Below are positions 28,373-37,840 of a stretch of 64,000 bases of DNA, one piece after another. The stretch's first letter is position 1; every line of letters starts with the position of its first letter. Origin of the DNA: Lewinellaceae bacterium (GTDB lineage Bacteria; Bacteroidota; Bacteroidia; Chitinophagales; Saprospiraceae). Under the pieces are notes generated by a model. It was not told the DNA's origin. It was given only the letters and a program-made list of their open reading frames with translations, and made no database searches. The translations under genes were made by a program, and so were the position numbers. The stretch lies in assembly GCA_020636355.1 (NCBI GenBank), contig JACJYB010000001.1:310001-374000 (forward strand). Reading direction: 5' to 3'.

Positions 28373-31258
28373 ATGCGATATCTGAAACTCCTCGTTTTGG
28401 GGCTTTTTCTACTGCCCGTTTATGGTCATTCACAAGTTTCCGTCGTTCAGCTTAAGACAGAAGACAAAATCAACCCGATCGGTATGGGAGAATTACACCC
28501 CCGATTTAGTTGGCAAATTCAGTCCGGAGCTCAGGGGGTGATGCAAACCGCCTATGAAATTCGAGTCGCTACAGACGAAAAGCAGTTGATGCGCGGTAAA
28601 AAATTGCTTTGGACCAGCGGGAAAGTGGCTTCAGACCAATCGGTTTTCGTTCCGTATGGAGGTCCGGAGCTGATGACCGGCCAGCGTTACCTCTGGCAGG
28701 TCAGAGTGTGGGATAACCAGGGAAATACCTCCGAATGGAGCCCTGTAAATAGCTGGCAAATGGGCCAGTTAAAGCCATCGGACTGGCAGGCAAAATGGAT
28801 CGGACAGGGATTTCCGGAAGGAGAAGGCGAGCGTCCGAGTCCTTATTTCCGCAAGGAATTTAGTGCAACTAAATCCATAACTTCGGCCACAGCCTACGTA
28901 ACTTCCCATGGCCTTTACGAGGCTTTCATCAACGGACACCGGGTGGGCGATGCCTACCTCACGCCCGGCTGGACAAGCTACAACAAGCGCCTGCAATACC
29001 AGGCCTATGATGTGACTGACTTACTGATGAAAGGTGGCAATGCCATCGGAGTACGCCTGGGTAATGGATGGTATCGTGGCATCATCGGTTGGGCTTCACA
29101 GGACGGATTTTACGGGAAGGAATTAGCTCTGCTCTTCCAGCTTGAGGTCACCTACAGCGATGGAAGTAGGGCAACGATCGTTTCGGATGGATCCTGGACG
29201 AGTCATACCGGAGGCATTGTTTATGCCGAGATTTACAATGGAGAAACTTATGATGCCGGGAAAGAGCCTATTGGCTGGAATATGGTTGGCTATGATGCTT
29301 CACAATGGAAGTCTGCCGTGGTGCAAGATCTGAGTTACGACCATCTGATTTCCACCTACAATGAGCCGGTGCGGAAGCACGAAGAAATGCAACCGATTAA
29401 TGTGATGATGACACCGGAAGGCGATCATGTTATCGATTTTGGGCAGAACCTGGTTGGATGGGTACGTTTGAAGGTTAACGGAAATGCCGGTGACACCATT
29501 CGCATTTATCACGCGGAAGTGCTCGATAAAGAAGGTAATTTTTATACGGCTAACCTACGGGCTGCCAAGCAAACGAACGAGTTCATCCTGAAAGGAGGTG
29601 GTGAAGAAATCCTGGAACCCCATTTCACTTTCCAGGGTTTCCGTTACATCAAAGTAGAAGGCTATCCCGGTGAGCTTAAACGGGATAACTTCACCGCTAT
29701 CGCTATGTATTCGGCTATGGAAAAGACCGGCACGTTCGTGACCAATGACCCGCTTATCAACCAGTTGCAACACAACATCCAGTGGGGCCAGCAGGGTAAT
29801 TTCCTGGATGTGCCCACCGACTGTCCCCAGCGCGATGAACGCCTGGGCTGGACCGGTGATGCGCAGGCATTTTCTGCGACCGCTGCCTTCAACCGGGATG
29901 TTCATAATTTCTTTTACAAATGGCTGCAGGATGTGGCTGCCGATCAGAGTTCCAGTGGTAGCGTCCCTTTTGTCGTCCCTAATGTGTTGGGAGAGAATGC
30001 CGGAGGATCGGCAGGATGGGCGGATGTAGCGACCATTATCCCCTGGAATATGTATCTGGCCTACCGCGATACGCGGATTCTGGAGAATCAGTATAGCAGT
30101 ATGAAAGCCTGGGTTGGATATATGGAGAAAGCCAGTACCGATGACCTGTGGAACAAAGGGTTTCACTTTGGGGATTGGTTGTTTTACCGGCCTTTTGATG
30201 ACAACGACGGACGGTCAGCTGTGACGGATAAATACCTGATCGCTCAATGTTTTTATGCACATTCTACCCAACTTCTGCTCAATGCAGCACAAGTTTTAGG
30301 CAAAACGGAAGACATACCTTACTACCAGAATCTATTGAAGCGGATCAAAGCGGCCTTCATGAAGGAATACGTGACCGGTTCCGGGAGATTGGTCTCGGGT
30401 ACGCAGACCGCGTATGTGCTGGCCCTGCAATTTGATATGTTGCCGGAAAATATGCGTCAGCAAGCCGTAGACCGGTTGGTCGAGAACATCCAAAGTTACA
30501 GTACGCACCTGACCACCGGATTTCTCGGGACACCTTATCTATGTCATGTGCTGTCGCGTTTCGGACATAGCGATGTAGCTTATGCGTTACTGATGCAGCA
30601 GACCTATCCTTCCTGGTTGTATCCGGTGACCATGGGGGCAACCACCATTTGGGAACGCTGGGACGGGATCAAGCCGGATGGCACCTTCCAGGTTCCATCC
30701 ATGAACTCATACAATCACTATGCCTATGGAGCGATCGGAGACTGGATGTACCGGAATATCACGGGCATCAATGAAGATCCGGCCAATCCGGGGTATAAGC
30801 ACATTATTCTCAAGCCACAGCCGAATGATGTACTTTCTTATGCCCAGGCCGAATTGTTGACTCTTTTCGGCAAACTGGCTTCGTCCTGGCAAATCATGGA
30901 CGATACGCTGGAACTGGAGGTGACGATTCCTGCAAACACAACGGCTACATTGTTTATCCCCAAAGGAGAGGGGATGCATGAAACCCTGGATCTTGGATCA
31001 GGAACCTACCATTACCGGGTCGGATGGGCTGGCACGAAGGCCGGAAAATTCGATTTGCAATCGAAAGTCCGAGATATTTGGAAGGATGATGCTGCCAAAG
31101 CCGTAATTCTGAAAAATATTCCAGAGTTGAATGACGCTACGGATTTACAGATTGGTCAAATGATGGACCTTTCACTGGGTGATTTGGGTAAATATGCTCC
31201 GGATCTTTTTTCCGAAGCACGATTGAAAATGATTGAGGAAGCCTTCCGCAAGCTCTAA
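28373..31258 (+). CDS. Alpha-L-rhamnosidase, GH78
   Basis: 961 residues, full length. Signal peptide MRYLKLLVLGLFLLPVYGHS. A fibronectin-like N-terminal domain (HPRFSWQI, TAYEIRVAT, WQVRVWD) precedes the beta-sandwich (AKWIGQG, FRKEFSA, AYVTSHGLYEAFINGHRVGD) and the (alpha/alpha)6 barrel with the family signature DCPQRDERLGWTGDAQ at 483-498, then GFLGTPYLCHVL and TTIWERWDG. Cleaves terminal alpha-L-rhamnose from plant or algal glycans and glycosides in the periplasm. After the usual C-terminal beta domain there is an unusual tail of about 80 residues (from GKFDLQSKVRDIWKDD). It feeds the rhamnose operon at 35-41 kb. Confidence 0.95.
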   Translation: MRYLKLLVLGLFLLPVYGHSQVSVVQLKTEDKINPIGMGELHPRFSWQIQSGAQGVMQTAYEIRVATDEKQLMRGKKLLWTSGKVASDQSVFVPYGGPELMTGQRYLWQVRVWDNQGNTSEWSPVNSWQMGQLKPSDWQAKWIGQGFPEGEGERPSPYFRKEFSATKSITSATAYVTSHGLYEAFINGHRVGDAYLTPGWTSYNKRLQYQAYDVTDLLMKGGNAIGVRLGNGWYRGIIGWASQDGFYGKELALLFQLEVTYSDGSRATIVSDGSWTSHTGGIVYAEIYNGETYDAGKEPIGWNMVGYDASQWKSAVVQDLSYDHLISTYNEPVRKHEEMQPINVMMTPEGDHVIDFGQNLVGWVRLKVNGNAGDTIRIYHAEVLDKEGNFYTANLRAAKQTNEFILKGGGEEILEPHFTFQGFRYIKVEGYPGELKRDNFTAIAMYSAMEKTGTFVTNDPLINQLQHNIQWGQQGNFLDVPTDCPQRDERLGWTGDAQAFSATAAFNRDVHNFFYKWLQDVAADQSSSGSVPFVVPNVLGENAGGSAGWADVATIIPWNMYLAYRDTRILENQYSSMKAWVGYMEKASTDDLWNKGFHFGDWLFYRPFDDNDGRSAVTDKYLIAQCFYAHSTQLLLNAAQVLGKTEDIPYYQNLLKRIKAAFMKEYVTGSGRLVSGTQTAYVLALQFDMLPENMRQQAVDRLVENIQSYSTHLTTGFLGTPYLCHVLSRFGHSDVAYALLMQQTYPSWLYPVTMGATTIWERWDGIKPDGTFQVPSMNSYNHYAYGAIGDWMYRNITGINEDPANPGYKHIILKPQPNDVLSYAQAELLTLFGKLASSWQIMDDTLELEVTIPANTTATLFIPKGEGMHETLDLGSGTYHYRVGWAGTKAGKFDLQSKVRDIWKDDAAKAVILKNIPELNDATDLQIGQMMDLSLGDLGKYAPDLFSEARLKMIEEAFRKL

Positions 31259-31414
31259 ACGGCGGAATGGTTAATGTCTTATTTTGAAGGTAGAAATGCG
31301 TTCAAGAAGCGCATAGCGTACCGATTGTAAATGACCAACATTATTAGAATCGTGATTTCAGAGCAACAAAAAATTGGTTCACAAATACTCGCATTTGCTC
31401 CATCTGTAAAGGTG

Positions 31415-32245
31415 ATGTATTACCTGACTGCTATCTTCCTGCTACTGGCTTCCTGTCATCCGAAAGACAGTGATACAGGTTGGCAAGAGCTCTTCAATGG
31501 AAGGGATTTGTCTGGCTGGGATACGTATCTGGGGCATCGTCTGGGTAACTCATCCAGTGCGTCAAACAAAGTGCCAATTGGTCTTAACAATGACCCTGAC
31601 CGGGTATTCGCGGTGGTTAGTGAAAATCGCGAACCGGTAATCCGCATTTCCGGTCAGGATTGGGGAGCACTCACCAGTCAGGAATCCTTTAGCAATTACC
31701 ACTTGCAATTGCAATTCAAATGGGGCCGCCAAAAATGGCCTCCCAAAGAAAATGATAAACGAGACAGTGGCTTACTTTATCATGCAGTTGGTGAGCAGGG
31801 TGCCGATTATGGATTCTGGATGCGGGCTCAGGAGTTTCAGATCCAGGAAGGAGACGTGGGTGATTATTGGGGGTGTGCCGGGGCTTTGATGGATATCCCG
31901 GCCAGGCAATTGGATAGTTCCAGTTACATCTGGGATCCTTCTGCTCAACGTCTGACCTTTCAGAATGGTACTTCAATCGGTAGGCATTGCATCAAAAGTA
32001 CCGATGCGGAGAACCCTATTGGAGCCTGGAATGTCCTGGATCTGTATTGTCAGGGAGACACAGCGGTTCACGTTGTAAATGATGTGGTTAATATGGTGCT
32101 CTATCATTCCCGGCAGGACGATACAGGAACCATTTCGCCGTTGACTGCGGGTAAAATCCAGCTTCAATCCGAAGGTGCGGAGATTTACTTCAGGAAGATA
32201 CGTATTCGTCCGATCGAACGGTTACCGGCCGAACTATTGAAGTAG
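31415..32245 (+). CDS. DUF1080 (3-keto-disaccharide hydrolase domain) lipoprotein
   Basis: 276 residues from ATG 31415, chosen because MYYLTAIFLLLASC is a good lipoprotein signal with Cys14. The body is a concanavalin-like jelly roll with the DUF1080 opening GWQELFNGRDLSGWDTYLG and later RDSGLLYHAVGEQ, EFQIQEGDVGDYWG and KIQLQSEGAEIYFRKIRIRP. Members of PF06439 are common in planctomycete and Bacteroidota sugar loci, and some hydrolyse 3-keto-glycosides. Specificity is unknown. Same strand as and 156 bp downstream of GH78. Confidence 0.88.
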   Translation: MYYLTAIFLLLASCHPKDSDTGWQELFNGRDLSGWDTYLGHRLGNSSSASNKVPIGLNNDPDRVFAVVSENREPVIRISGQDWGALTSQESFSNYHLQLQFKWGRQKWPPKENDKRDSGLLYHAVGEQGADYGFWMRAQEFQIQEGDVGDYWGCAGALMDIPARQLDSSSYIWDPSAQRLTFQNGTSIGRHCIKSTDAENPIGAWNVLDLYCQGDTAVHVVNDVVNMVLYHSRQDDTGTISPLTAGKIQLQSEGAEIYFRKIRIRPIERLPAELLK

Positions 32246-32338
32246 CTAATAATTGTTACTGTCAATCCGACCTTCGCCTTGAATTTGCTGACCCCGATAG
32301 GGCGAACGATCTATCCGGAGTGATTTATTCCGAAACAA

Positions 32339-33367
32339 TTAAAAGGAAACCGGATCACACAATGTCCCGGGAGGCAAAGCATCAGGATTCACATAGACCA
32401 ACCCTTCCTCGATTTTTACCCGATAGGTTTCAATTTTCTCGGTGTAGGGAGGAGGAGATTGCCCATTGTGCGGGTAATATTGATAACCATGCCATGGACA
32501 GGTAATGCACCCATCGATAATCTTTCCTTCCCCAAGCGGTCCGTGCTGATGCCGGCAAACATTACTGACCGCTGCGATCTTGTTATTGTCCCGGAAGACA
32601 GCAATGGATTCTCCCTGGCAATGGATGATGCGGGCTCGCAGATCCGGGATGGATTCTAGCGGTCCAACCAATATCCATTCCTTCATTTTCCGGTCATTCA
32701 AACGCATAGCCCGGTAGTTCTTTTGGGCAGCCACTAAATGTAAAATGATAACCGACGCGGCTGATGCGGATAATACGGCAATCCAGATCCAGCTACGGTG
32801 ATTTTGGATCAAACCAAGCGCCACATGCATGATCAACAACCCATAGGCAAAGTAGACAGCCATGTGTATACGCTTCCAGAATGCGGGGCCTAAATTCGCC
32901 AGCCAAAAATCGTGGCTGGTAATAGCCATCACCAGCAGAATAAGCAGGGCGATAAATCCCAGGACCTGGAAAGGGAAGTCCGCCAAAGACCCATAAGCAA
33001 GGTTGGAGGTAAAAAGGGACTCAAAGATGCCCGCATTACCCAGGCTATGGAATTGGATCAGATTGAATACGCCATGGACCAGGCCGATCAGAAAAGTCGT
33101 AACGCCCAGATGGCGACGATTGTACAGGAGGGGTAAAAAGCGGTCGTTGATGCGACATAACGGACCTATGGTAAGTACGATGGTAAGCAACAGAAATGCC
33201 AGGGTGCCGGATGCCCGGATAATTAAGGTTTCAATGGTCCCTTCCGGAAAAAAATACCTTTGCGCGCCTACGAAAATTGCCAAATAGCCAACCACAAATA
33301 GTCCGAGTGCAACATCGTAGCGCCTCTTTTGGGCATTCCATTGTACCGGCAGGTAATGGCTAGCCAT
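32339..33367 (-). CDS. Ferric-reductase-like transmembrane domain fused to a Rieske [2Fe-2S] domain
   Basis: 342 residues from ATG 33367, which overlaps the stop of the preceding small gene (ATGGCTAG). Residues 1-210 hold six helices of the ferric-reductase-like/MsrQ type with candidate haem histidines in RRHLGVTTFLIGLVHG and RIHMAVYFAYGLLIMH. Residues 225-342 are a Rieske domain with C271-x-H273 and C290-x-x-H293 (VCRHQHGPLG and CPWHGYQY). The protein should carry electrons across or along the inner membrane from quinol or haem to the iron-sulfur centre. The partner is unknown. The two small membrane proteins upstream are likely subunits. Confidence 0.85.
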   Translation of the reverse strand: MASHYLPVQWNAQKRRYDVALGLFVVGYLAIFVGAQRYFFPEGTIETLIIRASGTLAFLLLTIVLTIGPLCRINDRFLPLLYNRRHLGVTTFLIGLVHGVFNLIQFHSLGNAGIFESLFTSNLAYGSLADFPFQVLGFIALLILLVMAITSHDFWLANLGPAFWKRIHMAVYFAYGLLIMHVALGLIQNHRSWIWIAVLSASAASVIILHLVAAQKNYRAMRLNDRKMKEWILVGPLESIPDLRARIIHCQGESIAVFRDNNKIAAVSNVCRHQHGPLGEGKIIDGCITCPWHGYQYYPHNGQSPPPYTEKIETYRVKIEEGLVYVNPDALPPGTLCDPVSF

Positions 33368-33554
33368 TCTGGATTTTTGGAGGTGTTTCAGAATTTTGGT
33401 CAGGTAGCACATGGTCTTTGGCCGGCGGCTGGAATAGTTTGTCCTGAATGACAGGTGGTGGGATCACCATCACCGCCAGTCCTATCAGTACCGGCACAAT
33501 TAAAGCCAGTGCTATCCAGATCCGCCGGTGGTATCGTTGCAAATCCTGTTTCAT
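33360..33554 (-). CDS. Small single-pass membrane protein of the Rieske operon
   Basis: 64 residues from ATG 33554, which overlaps the upstream stop as ATGA. One helix (IWIALALIVPVLIGLAVMVI) and a Pro-rich outer tail (PPPVIQDKLFQPPAKDH). The end of the gene overlaps the start of the ferric-reductase/Rieske gene, so translation of all three is probably coupled. No family recognised. Confidence 0.7.
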   Translation of the reverse strand: MKQDLQRYHRRIWIALALIVPVLIGLAVMVIPPPVIQDKLFQPPAKDHVLPDQNSETPPKIQNG

Positions 33555-33766
33555 GGGTTGGTTGATTTGGATTTCCGAAAACGATCCCATAACCAGGGCC
33601 AGAGTATGATGGTACCAGGCAGCAACAACAACCGCATCGGAAATGAAGCATCCTGCATCCGTTCATCCATACGGTTGACAAGTGTAAACAGGAACCGCAG
33701 GGAGAAAAGGAATCCACCGACGAGATAAATCAGAGTTATTATTTCAATCCAATGAAATACCTTCAT
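33551..33766 (-). CDS. Small two-helix membrane protein of the Rieske operon
   Basis: 71 residues with two hydrophobic segments (IITLIYLVGGFLFSLRFLF and FPMRLLLLPGTIILWPWLW) separated by a charged loop. It ends with a 4-bp overlap into the next small gene. First gene of the three-gene unit; similar short proteins without assigned function occur beside membrane redox genes. Confidence 0.7.
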   Translation of the reverse strand: MKVFHWIEIITLIYLVGGFLFSLRFLFTLVNRMDERMQDASFPMRLLLLPGTIILWPWLWDRFRKSKSTNP

Positions 33767-33834
33767 GACGGTTGAAGGTACACAATCTGGTTCTTTTGTG
33801 TTCCGGAAGAATGAATTTCAAGCGAAGTGCCGGA

Positions 33835-34437
33835 TCAAAAAATGTATTCAAGATTTACTTCAAATCCCACGATGCAGGTGCTGCAGGAGATGGAGAAGGT
33901 TTCCGGGAGATCGTCGATGTGTTCGGCGAAATTAACGATAATGCCCCCCATGCCATCCAGGCCACCGTCATCGTAGTCGTAAAGGAAGAAAGCATAGTAC
34001 TGATCTACCGGGTCGATGGTTAGCGGAGGGCTGATTAACGGGAATTTGATGGTTTTTCCGGCTGACGAGTTGGTCGTATTAATTTTACTGCCCCAATAGA
34101 CATCTTTGGGTGTTTTATTGTCTGCTTCCAGGGTCAGCACATAGGGCAATAAATCCGGCCCACTACCATCATCATCCCAAGCTGCACCATTAGCCATGGA
34201 TTCCGGGAATTTGGTAATGCTTAATGAAGTGATTTTGATTGCAGCAGGCAGGCTTTTGGTTTGGCAAAATTCACCTTCCCATCCGGTAGGACACTGGCAG
34301 GAACCATCCACACATACGCCGTCATTCTGGCAGGTAATTCCTTCGCAGGGATCTGCTTTTTTACAGCTTTGAGCCAGAAGGATGAACGAGAAAATCAAAA
34401 GTGGTATGAATTGGCTGAATCGCAAGCGCTGTTCCAT
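33835..34437 (-). CDS. EGF-domain lipoprotein
   Basis: 200 residues. Signal ending in LLAQSC, then a single EGF-like module with six cysteines (CEGITCQNDGVCVDGSCQC and WEGEFC), then a beta-sandwich of about 130 residues with an acidic DYDDGGLDGMGG loop that could bind calcium. Cell-surface or periplasmic binding protein of unknown ligand. Confidence 0.78.
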   Translation of the reverse strand: MEQRLRFSQFIPLLIFSFILLAQSCKKADPCEGITCQNDGVCVDGSCQCPTGWEGEFCQTKSLPAAIKITSLSITKFPESMANGAAWDDDGSGPDLLPYVLTLEADNKTPKDVYWGSKINTTNSSAGKTIKFPLISPPLTIDPVDQYYAFFLYDYDDGGLDGMGGIIVNFAEHIDDLPETFSISCSTCIVGFEVNLEYIF

Positions 34438-34586
34438 ATTGCGGTTTTTCTTGCTGTGAAATTAAGGGCAATAGTCACGGTGGCGCATCAACCTTTCGGG
34501 TGATTTGGTCTGGAAGTTACACGGAGTGCTATGGAGGTCGTTAAGAGTGCCACGGAGGTCGTGAGGAGAGTCAAGGAGTGGGAGAC

Positions 34587-34866
34587 GGATTGCTTCGTCG
34601 CCTTTCGGAGTTCTCGGCATAGCAGGTGGATTGCTTCGTCGCCATTCAGGCTCCTCGCTAGGACAGGTGGGTTGTGGTCGCTTTCAGGGTTCTCGCCATA
34701 GCAGGTGGATTGCTTCGTTGCCTTTCGGAGTTCTCGCCATAGCAGGAGGATTGCTTCGTCGCCTTTCAGGCTCCTCGCAATGACAGGTGGGTTGTGGTCG
34801 CTTTAAAAGGTCCTCGCCAGGGCAATTGGGTTGCTTCGTCGTCTTTCAAACTTCTCGTTCGGGCAA
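34587..34866. repeat. Tandem array of seven ~41-bp units with a 120-bp super-repeat
   Basis: Units start at 34587, 34628, 34669, 34707, 34748, 34789 and 34828, with the core GGATTGCTTCGTCGCCTTTC. Units 1-3 and 4-6 are nearly the same in order, so a 120-bp triplet was duplicated. The third unit of each triplet is shorter (38-39 bp) and begins GGGTTGTGGTCGCTTT. The array stops exactly at the stop codon of the gene at 34867. The core resembles the dispersed CGACGAAGCAATCC repeats seen in many unrelated bacteria. Confidence 0.88.
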
Positions 34867-35043
34867 TCAGGTGCTTCGCAGGGTCTTGCGGTAGCCCAGG
34901 GCACCCCCAAACCACAGGATCATACCCAGGGTCATCAGCCATTTGTGGGTGGCATTGGTCATGGCACCGGTAAATACCAGGATGCTCGGGATCAGGGTCA
35001 GGGCCAGGCCGGTGATAGCGATCAAACCATAGATGTTTTTCAT
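34867..35043 (-). CDS. Small two-helix membrane protein downstream of the rhamnose permease
   Basis: 58 residues from ATG 35043. Two hydrophobic segments (IYGLIAITGLALTLIPSILV and WLMTLGMILWFGGALGY). It starts 11 bp after the permease stop and is the last gene of the rhamnose operon. Comparable tiny proteins follow sugar transporters in other Bacteroidota and could be accessory subunits, but this is inference. Confidence 0.65.
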   Translation of the reverse strand: MKNIYGLIAITGLALTLIPSILVFTGAMTNATHKWLMTLGMILWFGGALGYRKTLRST

Positions 35044-35054
35044 AATCGACGCGT

Positions 35055-36452
35055 TTAGGCGACCGCAGGACGGTTGCGTTGGACAATAAAGCTCAGCACG
35101 ATGTACAGGAATACGGCAATAAACCATCCGGGTAAGCCCAGGAAGAAGATCTCAATACCCATAAACTGATTGATGGCAAAACAGGTGCCCAGGGTAAGGA
35201 ACCAGGTTAATGCAGCAGCCCAATTCCATCCCAATTTTCTTATGGAGGCCAGATTGGACTGAAGCCCGATTTTTGGAAAGATCCAGTAGTCGATGAATAT
35301 GATGGCCCCCATGGGCATGAGCAGCAATCCATATAAAGCCACGAAATCAAGCAAGCGCATAACTAATGCCGGAAAGCAGGCAGCCAAGGTTGTGACCGCT
35401 CCGACAATCAGGGTTACTTTCCAGGTTCGTGATTTAGGTAAGACAGCCTGCACGGCCAGGCCAGCCCGATAGATGGTTGGGTTGGCGGTCGTCCATCCGG
35501 CAATGATCACACACACAGCGCCGGCTAACCCGGCTGCATAATAGGCGATTGGGCCCGGGGCAAATTCCAGGCTATTGTTCGATACTTGCAGGAAGACCGC
35601 ATAAAGGATACCGGATGCCAGCCAGGCGAAGTAATGGCCGACATACATGCCACCGGCCGAAGCAAAGCCGGCTGTCCACCTTTTCGCATAGCGCAGTACC
35701 GAAAGATCCGCCATGCCAATGTGCATGGCCATGTTGCAGAACCAGGCGAAGAACAGGACATGCCAGAAGGTGAACTGGGATTGGTTTTCCAGTGGAACAC
35801 CGGTCCAGATCTTGGCTTTGGCTACCGACCAGAATTCGCCAACCGAATGGACGCCTAACTCCGGCAATACGGCAATGGCGGCGGCAATGAAGACCAGGGG
35901 CAGCCAGGGGGCTGCGAGATTGGCAAATCGTGAAACCTGATCGTAACCCAGCATGGCAACAACCGTGGTTACTGCCCCGACGATCAGGACGATGACGATC
36001 CAGGAAACGCTGTTTGGCAGCCAATCGCTCAGTTCGGCCATGGGCAAGTTGAAGGGGATGCCTACCGCAGTCGCCGAAACGGCTATCATGGAGCCGGCCA
36101 GGAAACAAAACATCAGGGCGTTGACCAGATTGTATAAAGTGGTCAGGTTGCTACCGCAGATCTTTTCCAGTTTGTAATACAGGGTGATCCTTTCGCGCGT
36201 GGCGATGGGTGCGGTCAGGAATGCCCAGCTCAATACAGCCAGTAAATTGCCGAAAAACAACCCGAGTACCAGCTCTAATGCCCCGACACCGTGAGCTACA
36301 AAGAGTGGTCCGATAACAAACTCAGTACCAGCCGTATGCTCACCGGCATACATGCCTAAAAAGCTTCCCCAGGATTTCCATTTGGAGGAGGGTACCGGTT
36401 CCTTTTCGAATTCCTGGACGTCCTCCAGGCGCTTGGTCCATTTTGCTAACAT
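35055..36452 (-). CDS. NCS1/cytosine-permease-like transporter in the rhamnose operon
   Basis: 465 residues from ATG 36452 (7 bp after the kinase stop; an upstream ATG at 36485 would overlap the kinase by 26 bp). About twelve membrane helices with the purine-cytosine permease pattern: WGSFLGMYAGEHTAGTEFVIG, LAGSMIAVSATAVGI, GWTTANPTIYRAGL and a conserved late MGAIIFIDYWIFPKIG. Classical members move nucleobases, but the position between rhamnulokinase and the small membrane protein suggests it imports rhamnose or a derivative. That specificity is inference from context. Confidence 0.82.
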   Translation of the reverse strand: MLAKWTKRLEDVQEFEKEPVPSSKWKSWGSFLGMYAGEHTAGTEFVIGPLFVAHGVGALELVLGLFFGNLLAVLSWAFLTAPIATRERITLYYKLEKICGSNLTTLYNLVNALMFCFLAGSMIAVSATAVGIPFNLPMAELSDWLPNSVSWIVIVLIVGAVTTVVAMLGYDQVSRFANLAAPWLPLVFIAAAIAVLPELGVHSVGEFWSVAKAKIWTGVPLENQSQFTFWHVLFFAWFCNMAMHIGMADLSVLRYAKRWTAGFASAGGMYVGHYFAWLASGILYAVFLQVSNNSLEFAPGPIAYYAAGLAGAVCVIIAGWTTANPTIYRAGLAVQAVLPKSRTWKVTLIVGAVTTLAACFPALVMRLLDFVALYGLLLMPMGAIIFIDYWIFPKIGLQSNLASIRKLGWNWAAALTWFLTLGTCFAINQFMGIEIFFLGLPGWFIAVFLYIVLSFIVQRNRPAVA

Positions 36453-36459
36453 GCTTCGG

Positions 36460-37839
36460 TTATTCGTTTTGAATGGAGATATCACGCAGGCGATATTTCT
36501 GCATGGAATACCGCTTTTTTAAAAATTTCTTGGTCAGAGGTTGATCCGATAGGACCATGGCTGCACCCAGCGCAGACCCAACCGGGGCTCGGGTCGTACG
36601 TACTTTGTATTCCGGAAGCTGTAAAGCAAGCATGGTTACAAATACGTCATTTTCTGCGAATCCGCCATCCAGATAAACCTTTGATATTTCCGATCTTCCG
36701 ATGGCCAGACGTAAGGAGCGCTCCTGCACTTCTGTGAGCTCCAGCATCAATTGATGGTAAGCGGTGGGATAATCGCTGAACGCGTGGATTTGATTTTCGG
36801 TTGGTTGCTTTCGTCTCCACGGTAGGTTTTCCAGGTTGAAGTAAACCTTATTCTCCTGTAGAAGGCGGTGATAGATATCCGGTGCAAACCGTTGCTTCCT
36901 GAACTGTTTGCCATCCGTGTCAAAATGCTGTTCCAGTAATTGAACTTGCCTGGCAAACTCATGTCCCAGGAATAAGCGGGAAGCACGTACCGGTTGTCCG
37001 GAGGGCTGCATAAAATGGAGGCAGTCCTGATTCAGATCGCGCTGGGTTAGTGCCTGCTCAGCGAAAGGATTCATGCAGATGTTCCAGGTGCCGGTGGAAA
37101 GCAGGACGAATGGTTTTTTTTCGGCGCGCAAATATGGAATCAGGGCCGCTGAACTGTCATGAATGCCTGGCCCAATAACAAAAGGTTTCCCGGCAAGGCG
37201 GACGGACAGACTGGTGGGTACGAGGGGAGGGAGCTGCCATTCCAGTCCTTCCTCGTAAACCCAGTCGTGGTAATTATGTGCGGCGTAGTTCCATAAAGCG
37301 GTATGACAGCCTACACTGGTAAACTCACTGACCGGGATGCCGGTCAGGCAATAACTCAGGTATTGAGGCAAATGCAGTGACCATCTGATTTGTGCAAAAA
37401 TTTCCGGTTTGGTTTGTTTTAACCAATAAAGTTGCAGGCCGGAATTCAGCATGTCCAGAGCGGGCGAGGCAGTCTCCTTTGCAAGCTTCTGAGCAGGTCC
37501 ATATTGTTCGTAAAAAGATTGTCTTACTGCCTGAGGATAAGGTTTGAGGTAATTGTAGAGTGGGGCAACAGGCTTGCCTTGCTGATCCAGATGAACAAAG
37601 CTTGCTCCATAGGTGGAAAAATTGACTGCCCCGATACCAAATTTTAGCTTGTCGCTCAATTGGTCCAGGGTATCCCTTATCCAGTCTACCAACGCAGCCA
37701 GATTATCCGCAGGATCTCCATCCTCATCCCGGATCTCGGCAATATCCAGGATCTCCTGGTGCACTATCTGATAATCTTCATCAAAGACAAAGCATTTTTT
37801 ATTGGTTTTACCGATATCAAAGACAACCGATCCTTTCAT
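36460..37839 (-). CDS. FGGY-family carbohydrate kinase, probable rhamnulokinase
   Basis: 459 residues. N-terminal phosphate-binding VVFDIGKTNKKCFVFD, the substrate-domain NFSTYGASFVHLD, FVIGPGIHDSSAALIPYL with the catalytic aspartate, FVLLSTGTWNICMNPF, and YLDGGFAENDVFVTML of the C-terminal ATPase lobe. Starts one base after the isomerase stop, so translation is coupled. By context it phosphorylates L-rhamnulose to rhamnulose-1-phosphate. It is divergent from the E. coli RhaB type, so I leave the symbol open. Confidence 0.88.
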   Translation of the reverse strand: MKGSVVFDIGKTNKKCFVFDEDYQIVHQEILDIAEIRDEDGDPADNLAALVDWIRDTLDQLSDKLKFGIGAVNFSTYGASFVHLDQQGKPVAPLYNYLKPYPQAVRQSFYEQYGPAQKLAKETASPALDMLNSGLQLYWLKQTKPEIFAQIRWSLHLPQYLSYCLTGIPVSEFTSVGCHTALWNYAAHNYHDWVYEEGLEWQLPPLVPTSLSVRLAGKPFVIGPGIHDSSAALIPYLRAEKKPFVLLSTGTWNICMNPFAEQALTQRDLNQDCLHFMQPSGQPVRASRLFLGHEFARQVQLLEQHFDTDGKQFRKQRFAPDIYHRLLQENKVYFNLENLPWRRKQPTENQIHAFSDYPTAYHQLMLELTEVQERSLRLAIGRSEISKVYLDGGFAENDVFVTMLALQLPEYKVRTTRAPVGSALGAAMVLSDQPLTKKFLKKRYSMQKYRLRDISIQNE

Positions 37840-37840
37840 A

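Noticed and set aside
34587..34866. Regular ~41-bp repeats could be a CRISPR array
   Set aside because: Units are contiguous with no unique spacers, differ between copies, and show a triplet super-repeat; no cas gene is present.
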